NCBI GenBank assembly: GCA_022113835.1 | Contig: JAILWY010000003.1 | Coordinates: 12,547,501-12,611,500, forward strand | Reading direction: 5' to 3' | Length of the DNA: 64,000 nt | Source: Atopsyche davidsoni | Taxonomy: Eukaryota; Arthropoda; Insecta; Trichoptera; Hydrobiosidae | Part shown: positions 35,373 through 47,490 of the stretch, piece by piece | How positions within the stretch are numbered: the stretch's first letter is position 1 | Layout of the letters: each line of letters opens with the position of its first letter | The notes under the pieces: model-generated | The model's input: only the letters and a program-made list of their open reading frames with translations | Told to the model about the DNA's origin: nothing | Databases searched by the model: none | Translations under genes and position numbers: made by a program

Positions 35373-37894
35373 TTAATTAATAAAAAGTGAATACATAACA
35401 ATTTTTTTATTTTTAATAAAATCAATTCGAAACGTCGAAGTCGAAACAATTTAAATAGAAAATGAGTGCTTTTACATTTTATTTTTATTATTTGTACATA
35501 TTTGGAATAAAACCAACCATCCAGATGCTTTCATTGAAAAAAACCCATTAAAGATCACCACAATTCTTTAATGTTCTCTGTTTTGAGGGTAAGTGATATA
35601 GCGTAAACCTTGTTTAATAAAAACACTTTTTGCTTTAAAGTAAAACGGGATTTTTACGATAAAATATTACACTATGCCAATATTTAAACGGAAAAGAAAG
35701 TAAGAATAGAGAAGAAATGGAAAATATTTATTAGTGCACTAAAGGATCGTATTGCATGTGTAAAGTGCCAAAAAGCTCAACATGTATAGAATCCACTAGA
35801 AAACAGGATTTGTATAAATTTATTTAATATTTTCATTTATATTTCTGTTTTATATTGAGCCTAGTTTATTTAATTAAAACCCAAAATATTGATTTTGAAT
35901 ATACGCTTTATACATCTCAAGAGCATGTTTTGCAATAAAATGATTTATATGATGTTATCATGGTATACAGTCAATGTCACAAAGCCTTTTAGTTTTTTGA
36001 TACAAAAGAGGATATTCCTTTAGAAAATTTTGTTTATTTAATAAAACACACATATACTTTATCATAAAAGGGAAAATTTATCACGCCGATGAATTTTGTA
36101 AATTGTAAACAAGTAGGCAAATTCAGTATCTTCCTATTGCAAGGCCTAGACTGGATCTAGCACAGGTCTAGGTGGAGAGGTTCAGGGTAGAATTATTGCT
36201 CTCTTAGCGGCCCTGTGTTCCCGCAAGTTATTTCAAAGAGTTATTACTGAAAACAAACAACCCCTCCAATGTAGGGTAGGTTTTTCAACCCCCAGGTTGG
36301 GTTAGGTTAGAGTGTAGGTAGTTAATATACATCAGGATGTACGCTGTAATGTGAACATGTTACTTTGTTACATTCTTTCAGAGAAGCGAAGATAAAACGT
36401 TAGTTGTGAGTATGTATAACATTGTAGACCAAGAGAATATTTTGCATTTTGAAGAGTCATATTTTTATTTTTCACGATTAATTACTGAAAATATATCAAA
36501 GGAAATTTATTACTGAACGCTAATATTATAACAAAACAATTTTAAAGCAGGCAAGGTAAAATTATGTAAGTAGATTAGTTTAATAGTACGGACTTATGTT
36601 GTCTAATAAGTTGTTTACTTTAATAATACAAGAGGATATTCTTTACGATTCTAAACGATTAGCTAAAAAAGTTTTTATGAATGTTACTTTTAGTAGCAAA
36701 TATACTTACTCTATTAAGTAAACTAAATCATGCATAATATCAAACTGAACAAAATACTTTAAATAGCTTAGTATGTAGTTAGTTATTCATTAATTTTATA
36801 CTGTCGTTTGATTTTCATTAAATAAATATAACGTAAACATAAATATTTCACAACCGCAAATATCATTTGAAAGATAATTTTTTATCAGTGATTGTTATGA
36901 TATCTAATACATTGACATTTTACGTCATAAGGTAATAAAACTATAAAATTAACAGCTGCTTTATTTACTAAACAAAATCATAATAGTTTAGTTTAAAACA
37001 TTAGGAGTCGTTATACAGTAAAAATAATATAAGAATCTGTAAGTAGTTTCACTTCGAAATATCTTCCATCACCAGATCCTCCGAGTGGATATGTGTTTTA
37101 GGAAAACTCTGAGGGAAAAAGAGATGTAGAGGGTGAGAAAGATTACGCGATTGTAGGTCGGATCAAAATGTTATATTTCGGAGTAAGTAATTCTACAAAA
37201 ACCTTCCTTCTAGAAAAAAAAAATGCTATTTGGTCGACGCATCTGTTATTTTTTCAGCCGTTCCCAGAACAATGTGCCGCAAAGAGGAATTTTCTGAAAA
37301 ACTTTCACCTCTCTCTTTATATTTTTAACACAATGCTGAAAAACAAAACATTTATTAGTTATTGTTCTGAATATAATTTAATATTTAAAAAAATATTTTT
37401 AATGCAGTAGAATATGGGAATGCACAGATTTTACCCTAAATTGAGTAATGAATTTGATAGTAAATAGTTGATTAATTTATTTTGAAATAATTACGCATTG
37501 GTAAATATGCCACAAAACAATGCATTAAAATACATCAATATTTAATATTTGATTATCCGTAATTTCGTAAGTAAATCGGTCTTGTATATGTGTAATAATA
37601 AATAACGTGTAACTTAAGTAATAATTAAGTATACCCGAAATAACACTTAATCAAACGAATAAATTATATATCAGCCCAACAATAAGCACCTATCGAAGTC
37701 TTCTTCAGATTTATTGTATAAATATATTTTTTCAATACATTATTAACAAATCATCTCCACGAGTCCCCAACCACTCAGTTTTGATTAAACTAGTTTCGTA
37801 CGAAAGATTAAATTTAATAATTTTCAAATATGAAGTCTTTCAAAACCTTTGATACTTTGATAGTTCATTTTAAATATATCAAGGATAATTTATT
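35373..37894. other. AT-rich non-coding region
   Basis: A GC-richer spot near 36140-36310 contains GGTTGGGTTAGGTTAG. No gene recognised. Confidence 0.4.
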
Positions 37895-37939
37895 TCACCA
37901 TACTTTTATAGTTAGAATTTGAAAAATGTATCTGAGTGC

Positions 37940-38090
37940 AGAACTGGCTGCGGCGTGCATCTGACATCCGAGCCTCCCTCCAGGGGCGGAGCAGGGGACG
38001 ATTAACCACCGGAAGTCCGAATTAGGAAATAAAAAACCCTTTGTTTCGACTGGGAAGCAGGGGTGACCGCGTGATAACCCCAAGGGTTTT
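37940..38090. other. GC-rich island
   Basis: Minus-strand frame open for 62 codons without a known domain. Confidence 0.25.
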
Positions 38091-38697
38091 TATTAAAGAG
38101 TGGGATTAAAACCAATGAAAAGGGGTTGATATCAAAGAAATTTAATTTAAATACGAATTCACATTATACTGGTGAGTTTGATTGATTTTTAAAGTAAATA
38201 CGATATATCATGGTACATGTCTTAATTATTGGTGTATTTTGAATTTTTGCGAGTTTTTGCATGTTGAGCGATAAGACTTTTATATGTGGGGAGTATATTT
38301 GGAGACTTCTTAACCAAAGTTCAAAAAAAAATTTGATAAGAACATAAAACTTCAATGGTAGATGTTATTGATTTGAATTATTCATATTTGTACATGTAAA
38401 TAAAATATTTTTTTTGTAAACTTTTGAAGTTTTTCATGATGGCAGTGATGACCATTGATCTCTGTGGCTGATTTTAGTATAAAACGTAGTAGTAAAACGC
38501 AGCTATTTATGATACATTTATGATACCAAACTGATAAAACACTTAGTTAATGGGATCTTAATATGAAAATTTTGTCAAAATCTCTAGTAAATTTACTTTT
38601 ATGTAACAGAAGTCCTTAGAAAAAATGATTCTCTAAATATTAATTCCACACATTTATATTTATCTTCATTTAATGATAATGTCAGAGCATCGAAATG

Positions 38698-38950
38698 TCA
38701 TTCAACCTTCAATATTTGGGCCACAGTAGCCGTTAGCATACCGCAGGTTTGGCCAGGGTCTGAAGAGTCCAACTTCCTTGGCACCTGGTAAGGGTTGGAG
38801 GCCATCAGCGGGGCTGTCCACCCCTCGTGCCGCGTAAAATCTAATGGGGTACTGCGAGCCCAGAACAGCCTCCACGGATAATAGTCCAAGTCTCGATAAA
38901 TACTTTTAACGGGGTCGTTGAGGGTTGAGTCCCCATCTCACCGAGTGCTA
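38698..38950 (-). other. GC-rich block with a 63-codon minus-strand frame
   Basis: The predicted peptide (YYPWRLFWARSTPLDF, then HEGWTAPLMASNPYQVP) matches no family I can name. The block is sharply richer in GC than its flanks and could be a fragment of a dispersed repeat. Confidence 0.25.
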
Positions 38951-39233
38951 TTGGATTTTAGTTTAATTGGTCATAAAAGAAGATTTTCTGATATGAAAAT
39001 ATTAATTGTAATTGTTAATGGTGTCATTTAAGATTTTTTATGTTACATTTCAAGATTTTTTGCAATTACTGGGGTGTTTAATTGTAACTTTTAAAAGCTG
39101 TTTATATAATAAGGGAGACTTAATTTTAATACTACAGTTTTTCAAAACTTTTCCTGGCTTAGAACAGAAACTTACTTGAACACCATGTAATAATTTTACA
39201 TGTGTTGTTGTTATTCTTAACATAACTGTTAAC

Positions 39234-39395
39234 AAATTCAATATTTTTGACAGAGAGTACTTGGTGGAATTCCATTTTATTATTTTTGAATAAAATACTT
39301 GAGTGGTTTGATAATGCCAACGTGAAAGATTGGCGAAACCGGTCACTAATAAAAATAAAAATGTGGAAAATCACTCAAGTATTTTATTCAAAAAT
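39234..39395 (+). mobile_element. Family B element with one arm shortened (copy B7)
   Basis: Unique 5' segment, short left arm, then the full right arm with the hammerhead-like motif and constant 3' end. An exact 12-bp duplication, ATAACTGTTAAC, lies at 39222-39233 and 39396-39407. Confidence 0.8.
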
Positions 39396-39407
39396 ATAAC
39401 TGTTAAC

Positions 39408-41116
39408 GTAAAACCCAAAACCATTTCAGTACTATTAAGTTTTCATTAGTCGTCAACTGTATAAAATGATTATTTTTATGGTTTAAAGTAATTGCTTATG
39501 ACAATAAACAAAATCAACTTCTGATTTTCAGCACCTAAAAATATGTAATATAACAAATATTTATTATTTCATATAATTATTTTTCGCTTTTTCACACTTG
39601 GTGACATTTTTATACAATCATTGCATTATCGCTAGTGATGTGTCTTATATATTTTTAAGACTGTTATAAGTTTAGTGAAACAATGCCTAATATATTTATA
39701 AATAGCTGTGTGGTAACTTTTGCTGTTGCGACAGATTTCATAATAAACTTGAGTTATGTAATATTTAAAGAGCTTATATCATGGTAATAAATTATTAAAT
39801 AATTTTATCATTTTTGTGGTGTATTTATATTTAATCAACATTATCGAGGTGTTACAACAAACTTAATTCATTTTTTTAAACTGAATCAGTTGATTGTTTA
39901 AAAATTGATGTTGGATATATTTATTTACTTTTTTAAATAATTGATGTTTTCATTCTGCTATTTTATAATAATATGAGAAGTCAATAAAAATTTGAGTTTT
40001 AGCAAATACATGTGTTGTATTGATTTTTGTAAATGGTATGAATAACACCGGTTTTCGAATCGATTAATACTCTTGATCCTAATAATTGATTGTTGGCGGA
40101 GTTTGACACTTGCTGGAGGTCTGTAAGACCCACTTCCTATAACCTACCCACTATTATGAAATTTAATAATTAGGATGGCAGCAACTTTGGGTGAGCTTCC
40201 CCACTACCCCAGGTTACATCTCTTGAAATATTTCATTTGTTAGAATATTGGAAGTACGATAATATGGAGATGTTATCGAATTAATCAAAGCGTCAAATAT
40301 TCAACGTTTATTATAAAAAAAAATTAGACTTAGCAGCAAGATTATTAAATGTCTTAAGAAAGTCCACATCTTCGCACATACGGATATATTGATTGATTTG
40401 ATTGACAAAAATATATATACTGAAATCCAGGTAGTATTCAAATTCATACTTTTAGTAGCAAAGACGTATATAGTGATTGTATTTAAAATAAACTGAATCG
40501 CTTAGCTGTAGAAGTGTGGGTTAGGTTAGGTTTATCCATTGAAAGAAAATTCAATGATATTTACAATCGTTTCAGGTGTGAATTAATATCCAAAAAGATC
40601 TAGGATTTTAAGATACGCTTATGGAGTTAGTAATAATGAAGGTTCAGCTGTTCAATATGATTAGGAGAGGTATGATTAGGCTCAAAGAAAACCCCAAGGT
40701 CCAAAGGGTGTTGAAGGTTCCTACATCCCCATTCATCCAGTAATTTAATACTAGGACTTGGATGGTTGATGGCTGGTTATGACATGTATTTAATTTATCG
40801 TCATAAACAAAAACGTATAATCGTTAAGTTATATCCTCGATAATAAACTAAATATCACTTCTGAAAAGGAAAATTAATTTTCATACCTCAAAATCGAATT
40901 GATCTAATTTTTTTTATAAATATGTAATAAAAGGAATAAAGAAAACAATATTATATAAAAATAAAATTCGGTTTTGTGAAAATACACGTAATGATATTTC
41001 ATATTTTTAGGAAAAGCATTTTCTTGTTATAACTAAGGTTTTATTTTAAGGTATCCCGTTTGAAATATGTGCTCACTTTTACCAATAATTTTTTTTTAGC
41101 AAAAGTTGAAGCACAG
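39408..41116. other. AT-rich non-coding region
   Basis: GTTAGGTTAGG near 40512. Nothing else recognised. Confidence 0.4.
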
Positions 41117-41162
41117 TTGAAGATTATATCTAAGTATGTTGGCGACACTAGTCGTGTCAAAA
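41117..41162 (+). other. Hammerhead-like relic
   Basis: Reads UUGAAGA-U-UAUAUC ... GUUGGCGACACUAGUC. The GAAAC box is changed to GACAC. Confidence 0.3.
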
Positions 41163-41204
41163 TTTAAAACATAGGAGTAGCACAAAAAATATTTTTTACT
41201 AAAA

Positions 41205-41245
41205 AATATTATAATGGAATTTCACCACGATATTTTTGACATTCA
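41205..41245 (-). mobile_element. Diverged family B 5'-end fragment
   Basis: Complement of the B start is visible (ATAATGGAATTTCACCACG, ATATTTTTGACATT). Confidence 0.4.
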
Positions 41246-42150
41246 CATAGCAGTTAGTTTAAAATTGTATAATTAAAAACGAAAGCAGTACAGATGAAAA
41301 TTTATTTGGAAAGGAATAATTGGAAGGCTAGTTTTAAGTTCTTAAAATATAAATGTTGGAATAAATGTGACAAGTTATTTAATGCTGAATTGTATTAAGT
41401 TTCTGAAATTTTTAGTACTACAAACTGAAACCATCGTAAAGTATCATCTCATTATTATTAATTGTTATAAGTACCGCACGGTTATTTAACAAGTCAGCTC
41501 TAAAAAGTAATTTTAAATTAAGTGTAGTCAGTTTGAATTTATTAATTCTCTTTTAAAATATTTCAAGGATTATTTCAATGGTATAGTTTACTGAAAACAG
41601 GCTTTCCTCAAATGACGCTCCTTCTCAAGTATAATTTTCATTTTCAAACGACACCTTTCATTTGGTTTTACAGGTAGCCAACATTATAATAGGTCTGACA
41701 TTTGGCGTTTAGTGTTTGTGAAGTTGGTAGACTGTTTGCGCAAACAAATAAACGAAAACTTTCCGTTGTGAAAACAAGCAGATTCGCCGCCCTCTCTTTA
41801 ACTGAGGACTCTCATTTAACTCTTCAGATTGAGTATAAGCTTTCAAAGCTTTGTAATTACACGGTAAAATCACTTTATTTTAATTCATCACACTACCCAC
41901 ATTTTTATAAAATAAAAATTATAAAAAACAGCAACATTTCAATTTTATAGTTGAAATTTTGATAAGCAAGGCCTTCTTTAAAATTAACTCTGTAAATAAT
42001 TTATATTAAGCAGAACTTAAAATAGTACATGATACATCAAAGATTATTTTTCCTTAATTTTTTATTTCTTTCACACCATTTCCTGAGGACCGACAAACGC
42101 AGGGTAGCATATCAAAATATTTTTATTACATAAGTAAAGTTTGTCACATA
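41246..42150. other. AT-rich non-coding region
   Basis: No gene or repeat recognised. Confidence 0.4.
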
Positions 42151-42420
42151 GAATTCACGCTTGAAGTTTGACAAGCATCTATTATACAGCCATCGTCTTT
42201 CAGGGGGTAATAAGGCTTCTCGAGACAAGTTTCAGCCGGAAACACCCGAAATAGTTTCCGAATTGTTCCATGGGGGGTGCGATGGCGGGGAATTGCTGAA
42301 GTCGGAACTTTTTCGGGTCCGGACGACCATCTATTTGGGTCAATCCTTCGAAATGCACCCGAGGATTTTTTTGTTAATAATGTGGAAATTGGATCGAACG
42401 ACGTGTTACATTTTTTTAGA
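42151..42420. other. GC-richer island
   Basis: An 87-codon frame spans it, with no known domain. Confidence 0.25.
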
Positions 42421-42724
42421 GTAGCAATTTATCCCATATTGTATTCCATTCCCAAAAAACTGGATTTTTGGTCACATTTCATATTTAAATGTAAAATATA
42501 AATAACTAAAGGTCTAGAAAACTACTAATTAATTGTAAGTATTTTGATCTTTCAAGAGTTCAAAAGACTGTATAATTTTTTTTTAATACAACCAGCCTGT
42601 CATTAATGAAATTAATTTTTCAGGGATTAACATTCTTTGTGCGAGAGACATTCAAGCTCAATTAATATAAAAATTAAGTAAATTTAAATAATTATACTGC
42701 TCTAGACGAAGAAACAAAAACTAG

Positions 42725-43055
42725 TTAGAACTGCCTCACTGTTCTCCCCATTTTGTTGCTTGTGTATAGCTACCATTCTGTACCCTGAGCGTATGTAAAG
42801 GATCGGTAATGGAGTAGTGGACTTGGATTGATTGTGGGGCGTGCTTTTGCTATGTTTCTGTAGTTTGCAGCAGAAGAACTATTTATAATAATGCTATTGG
42901 GGCAGCAGCAATACGCAGACTTTTCCTTCCAATATAAAACTGTGATGTAGAAGGACCTGAGGACCTACTACTTTTTTTTGTCCTTAGAAAAACCATGAGT
43001 ATATGCTCAGTGAAATGGTCGCATACCTCCTGTGAAGAGAGGCACTTGATGAAGA
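42725..43055 (+). repeat. Family E dispersed repeat (copy E4)
   Basis: The longest match to E1. Shares TTTTGTTGCTTGTG, AAAGGATCGGTAATGGAGTA, AATGCTATTGGGGCAGCAG and GAGTATATGCTCAGTGAAAT. The part beyond (GGCACTTGATGAAGAA) matches E1 GGCACATGATGAAGAA. Confidence 0.65.
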
Positions 43056-43269
43056 AGAACAAGGAAGGCCACACGAGTAAATGTAGATAATATTCCTGAT
43101 TAATCTGTCATCAAAAGTTATTTGTCTTTTACAGTGTTTTTCAACTTGACAACGTGACAAGGGGCACATGCTTTCAGAATATCTGTACTTAAAAAAATAT
43201 TCTAAAATAAATCTTGCTACATTGTTGTTATTATGCCTTTGCTGAAATTCAAATCGGCAGCACGACATT
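43056..43269. other. AT-rich spacer
   Basis: Nothing recognised. Confidence 0.35.
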
Positions 43270-43560
43270 CTTGGTGACGGCACACTTCTCTGCCTCAATT
43301 TCGTGCGCGCGAGGCAGGTCCGCGAAGTTAGCTTCAGGCCCAGCCGCGCCAGTACATTAGAGCGCCCGCCGCGAGTGGGAGCGCTTCCGGCAGTTGTTAC
43401 CCGTCCCGGAAATTCTAATAACAGCCCCTCCCCTCCCCTCTCCACCCTTCCCCGCCCCTCTCCGCCCTTCCCCGCCCCTTATCACCCCTCCCCAGCCCCT
43501 CCCCGCCAGCGCCACCCCTCTCCGAAGCTACCCCGCGAAGGGTGTGACTGCCGAGATGCC
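43270..43560. other. GC-rich island with a C-run array
   Basis: A CpG-rich part is followed at about 43427-43520 by repeated CCCTCCCC/CCCCGCCCC units. The minus strand therefore carries many GGG tracts with short loops. The open frames here are low-complexity (proline/serine) and not credible as protein. Confidence 0.5.
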
Positions 43561-43656
43561 TTCAGTCAAAAGGCAAGTTATTATTTTTAGTACACGAAAT
43601 TCGTAACATTTCAATCTCAAATACAATTATGAACGTATAATAACATTTATAAATTA

Positions 43657-44220
43657 TTTCTAATATGATTAGGCACATTAGTTCATACATAGAAGATAAT
43701 TTAAAGAAACTCTCAGAAAAATATCATCGTGATTTGTGTGGGATTTGAACCCACATCCCCTGGCTTACATGGCCGGTGTACTTACTCTTGTACTAACGAA
43801 TCACTTCCGTTTATCGAGAATTTTTAACAATCATACTCTACATATGAACCAATGTGCCCGGGCCAACCAATATACCAGGCCAACTAAATTAATAGATTTT
43901 AAAAATAATATCCAGATGGGACTTAAATCGCTTCACTTGTTACTTTGTTTAAAAAGTCCAGTGCTTGCAAATCACTAAATATTGGTTGGCCTGGGCACAT
44001 TGGCTCATATGTAGAGTATGATTGATGAAAATTCTCGACAAACGGAAGTGATTCGTTAGTACAAGGGTTTGAGAGTTTGAGTTTGAGAACTGAGAGTTTC
44101 ATTAAATCATCTACTATGTATGAACTAATGTGCCTAATCATATTAGTAATAATATAATAAACCCACAATGGGTAATAAATACGCATCTGATTGACGTTTA
44201 ATAAAAAAATCGACATATGT
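43657..44220 (+). mobile_element. Family D full-length inverted-repeat element (D4/D5)
   Basis: Two arms (about 43657-43880 and 43975-44153) are reverse complements for most of their length. The right arm is followed by the D tail (AATAAACCCACAATGGG, ACGCATCTGATTGACG). An exact 12-bp duplication, ATTTATAAATTA, at 43645-43656 and 44221-44232 shows that the whole structure inserted as one unit. The left arm holds a complete tRNA-like sequence in minus orientation; the right arm keeps only its start (GTGATTCGTTAGTACAAGGG). A roughly 95-bp unpaired centre separates the arms. No protein. Confidence 0.8.
43729..43804 (-). ncRNA. tRNA-like sequence of family D
   Basis: A 76-nt unit. The acceptor stem pairs GTGATT with AATCAC, and the T arm is a perfect GTGGG/CCCAC around TTCAAAT. 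The anticodon stem pairs four of five (CCGGC/GCCAG) around loop CATGTAA. The D arm pairs poorly. Probably a SINE-type pol III promoter descended from a tRNA, with threonine the nearest resemblance. Confidence 0.55.
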
Positions 44221-44308
44221 ATTTATAAATTAATTTATGGTGAATAAAAAAAATAAAAATATACTTGTATATGAATATATCCAAACAATTTTTTTAAACA
44301 AAATGTAA

Positions 44309-44340
44309 AACGTCGTTATATTTTTCAATATAACGATGTT
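44309..44340. repeat. Hairpin next to a hammerhead-like relic
   Basis: AACGTCGTTATATT and AATATAACGATGTT pair at 13 of 14 positions around TTTC. Confidence 0.7.
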
Positions 44341-44368
44341 TCGGTCCTGGTATTGAGATCGTTTTCAG
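44333..44368 (-). other. Hammerhead-like relic, family C
   Basis: Minus strand reads CUGAAAACGAUC ... AGGACCGAAACAUCG. Layout as in Penelope-like elements; the core is degenerate. Confidence 0.4.
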
Positions 44369-45289
44369 TTTTATAACTTTAACAATATCACGAAACGATT
44401 GTCATACAATAGCACATTTAGTCAACGGCTTATTATTTTTTTTGTAACTACCAAAAACATTAATGTTTCATAAATGGCCATCTAATCAGGTTGTGTGTGG
44501 ATGAGGAAACATGGATTTGAAATAATGATTGAAGATTACAAATATAAATAAGTAATTTCAGCACTTTGTTGTCGGTAATGTTATATTTCTATGCCAAATA
44601 ACAGAGCTCTTGGTTATTATGATCTTGTAAACTTTATCTCTTATTTATGTGTACATCTCCTATGGAGATAATAAGATATCCTTGTTACTATAAGGCTTTT
44701 TTCAAGTGCGCAGTACGACAGACAATGTTGAAGAGCTTTGGTTAAATATATTATTATTATCATTTTTAATAATAATTGTTACATTAACATTTAATTTTAT
44801 TGTTTAATATTTCCCAATATTAAGAATAATATAAATATATATAAACTTTTTTATTTACTGTATCTTGAATATTATTTTTTATTTGAAATACGATTTAGGA
44901 ATTGCAGAAATCGCATGAATAATACGATACTGTTGTATTTATTAACCTTTAAACTCATTTTCCATGTCGTTAAATAATTCTTATAACCGATGATATTACA
45001 ATGATATAAGAAATCATTAAACTGAAGTTAGCGATAGAAACGTGCTTGAAATTTAAATAAATAATAAAAACCGTAGATTAACAAGCCAAACTAATTTATA
45101 AAAACTTATTTAATTAAAATAAGTGCTTAATCCAAATAATACAAAAAATGACGCATATCCAACATAAAAAACAAAAACACCGTTTGCAACCTTTCCGAAC
45201 AGAATATTCAATATAGCGATGTAAATATTCCGATGCCACGGGTCTGAAATATTCGTATTTCCCGGCGTATATCTCGACCCCTGCACAGT
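44369..45289. other. AT-rich non-coding region
   Basis: Nothing recognised. Confidence 0.4.
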
Positions 45290-45450
45290 GACCAATTGTT
45301 TCCGCTTTGGCGACCCCTGACTCTCCGGAAGTCAGACTCGGATCGGCCAGTATCCCTGGGAAGGCGCCCTAAGCCTAATCCAGAAGATAAGCGAGATGCG
45401 GACCAAACAAATACACCGTCCCCGCTCAGGCCAGCCCGTTTAGCGCAGAG
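45290..45450. other. GC-rich island
   Basis: Plus-strand frame open for 69 codons, hydrophilic, no known domain. Confidence 0.25.
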
Positions 45451-45620
45451 TCTTTACGATTATAATCTTATATGGATTAAATATTTTATTGAAGTGTGTC
45501 ATTAAAACAATACCTTTTAAAAGAGTTATTTTATTTTAAAAATACATTTTATTGAACTTCAATGTCTCAGTGGGGCGTTTTTAAATTTACCCACAAAAAA
45601 ATTAAACTTGTAACATGGTA

Positions 45621-46029
45621 TAATGGTAACCTTCGTATTTTGTCTTCACTTTGAGTTTATTAAAATTATTTGCATTACTAAACGTTTAGTTAAGCATCTG
45701 ATGATGACCCAGTGTATTGGGACGAAACTAGTAATGCTAATAATTTGAATAAACTCAAAGTGAAGACATTGATGATGTTTTATTGGGATATTTACTAATG
45801 TTTTTGACGTTTCGGTCCTCAACTAAGGTCATATTTAGAATTGTAAGTACCATGTTACAATCTTGTTGAGGGACAAAGCATTTGATTCGTGAAGATCCAT
45901 TATTATAATGATAAAAGTACCTTTGTATACAAAGTACTTTTATACAAATTTTACACGTTTTATACAAAGGTACTTTTATCATTATAATAATGGATCTTCA
46001 CGAATCAAATGCCTTGTCCCTCAACAAGA
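45621..46029 (+). mobile_element. Family A retroposon (copy A6) with an internal inverted duplication
   Basis: Starts TAATGGTAACCTTCG and ends CTTGTCCCTCAACAAGA. An exact 13-bp duplication, TTGTAACATGGTA, lies at 45608-45620 and 46030-46042. A plus-strand hammerhead-like core lies at 45694-45738. Its interior from 45769 is an inverted copy of its own 3' end plus the downstream family C flank. Confidence 0.7.
45694..45738 (+). ncRNA. Hammerhead-like ribozyme motif (A6)
   Basis: Stem I is AGCAU/AUGCU (5 bp), boxes CUGAUGA and GAAA are intact, stem III is C-UA-G and the cleavage triplet is GUA. Stem II is weakened (GACCCA against UUGGAC), and an extra U precedes it. Activity is doubtful because of stem II. 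Confidence 0.5.
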
Positions 46030-46118
46030 TTGTAACATGGTACTTAAAATTCTAAATGTGACCTTAGTTGGGGACCGAAACGTCGAAAACATTAGTAAAT
46101 ATCCCAATATAACATCAA
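45769..46118. repeat. Large inverted duplication (arms about 160 bp)
   Basis: 45769-45929 is the reverse complement of about 45961-46118 with few differences, around a 31-bp spacer. The arms include the A 3' end, the target site of A6 and a family C segment with a GACCGAAACGUC motif. It must postdate the A6 insertion, since the junction between A6 and its flank is copied. Confidence 0.8.
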
Positions 46119-46315
46119 TTTTGTTGATCAGCTGTGTAAACTACAAAGTGGTTTTGGTTTGAGTAATATGAGCATATTTAGAAAAAAAATCACTCAGTAC
46201 CCGCATAGTACCCAAAAAATACGAAGATCATTTTATGACAGTGGCTGCGAAGGCTTGGGAATATAGTTCATTGAATTTCAATACTTTGTAAGTACGTACT
46301 AAGTAAAAGTGTGAA
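46119..46315. other. AT-rich spacer
   Basis: Nothing recognised. Confidence 0.35.
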
Positions 46316-46515
46316 CGCAACAGACAGTAATTCCAACCCTTCGCACGGCTTCAGCAGAGACGCCAGAATCCGTTTACCCCGCAGTCGTATAGCGGGGATT
46401 CATGCTAATTTAGCAGGTTAACGTCTGCAGCAAAAAATAAGGCTTCTGTGTATACATTATGGTAATATAACGCCCGGCCTGGCGCTGCCGGAGGAGGTTC
46501 CGCAAAATAAAACCG
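46316..46515. other. GC-rich island
   Basis: Contains GCCCGGCCTGGCGCTGCCGG. No supported frame. Confidence 0.3.
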
Positions 46516-47430
46516 AAAATACACGAAGACTCATAATTTATTGATGGAGTTCTGAAATGACATTGGCTTGCGAAAACAAAGATATTTTTACATTACAAAA
46601 AAACCTAACTTCGAAAATTCGTTCAAGTAAAAGCTTGTCATTTTACAGTTAAAACGTAATAAATTAAATAGATAAAAAAAATTCTGCTGGTTTTGGCAGC
46701 TGTTGTTTTAAGAATTGATTTTGTTCTCGGATGTTATGATGGGTTTTTGTATGAAGATTCTGTCGTTTTGGTGTCGGTACTGGGACCATGTTCAGAGATT
46801 TTAGAATTAACCTCAGAGGCACCGAAAATAAGAAACCTTAATTTTGAAACTTCAAACAACAACGTAGCAAAGCACCTATAAACATTTTTAATATTAAAAT
46901 AAGTTTACTGCACGCTAAGACATAGTCATTTTTCATATTTTAAAGTAACATTTGCCGGTAACTATTGCTCTTTACTGATACAAAATATTTTTAAATATTA
47001 ATGTTAACAAGGCTTTCCTGTAGCAGTGAAGCAAATCTGAAAGATTTTAGCGGTCTCTATTAAGTAAGGTTTGATAAGCAGAAAAGAACTAATCCTAGTC
47101 TGTTAGTCGAAAACATAATAATACTATTAATACTGCTCTATTAAGTCTCAAGAATTAAGGCAATTATTTTACGAAAACCTTAACCATCAGTACTTAAATG
47201 AAAAAAACGCCCCACTCCCTGGAAATCAGGCCGTCAAAGCCTACAAGTACGTACTCAAATAAGTGTATTTTTATATTTTTTAATTTCTATTCAAATTATT
47301 ACAACTAGCGAATATAAAATTTACACTGACATTAAATCAAGTTAACTGGCTGTTTATGAATCGTTTTTATAGCTTTTCATGGTAAGTATTCCAGCCATTT
47401 AAATATAAATTAAAGAGTTCCAGATTTCGT
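46516..47430. other. AT-rich non-coding region
   Basis: A 62-codon frame at 46693-46881 lacks any known domain. Confidence 0.35.
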
Positions 47431-47490
47431 CGCCCCATAAACGGCCGGTGACGTCACAGCTCCGGTTTTACGATTGCCATATATATACTG
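47431..47490. promoter_or_regulatory. Small GC-rich block with a CRE palindrome
   Basis: A perfect TGACGTCA at 47459-47466 lies within ACGGCCGG ... CAGCTCCGG and is followed by CATATATATA. It might be a promoter or enhancer piece; no transcript start can be shown. Confidence 0.25.

Noticed and set aside
36289..36312. Insect telomeric repeat (GGTTA)n
   Set aside because: Only two or three imperfect units here and at 40512 and 51540; too short for a telomeric or interstitial array.
43303..43606. 95- and 70-codon proline/serine-rich frames
   Set aside because: Produced by the C-run array; low complexity with no domain.
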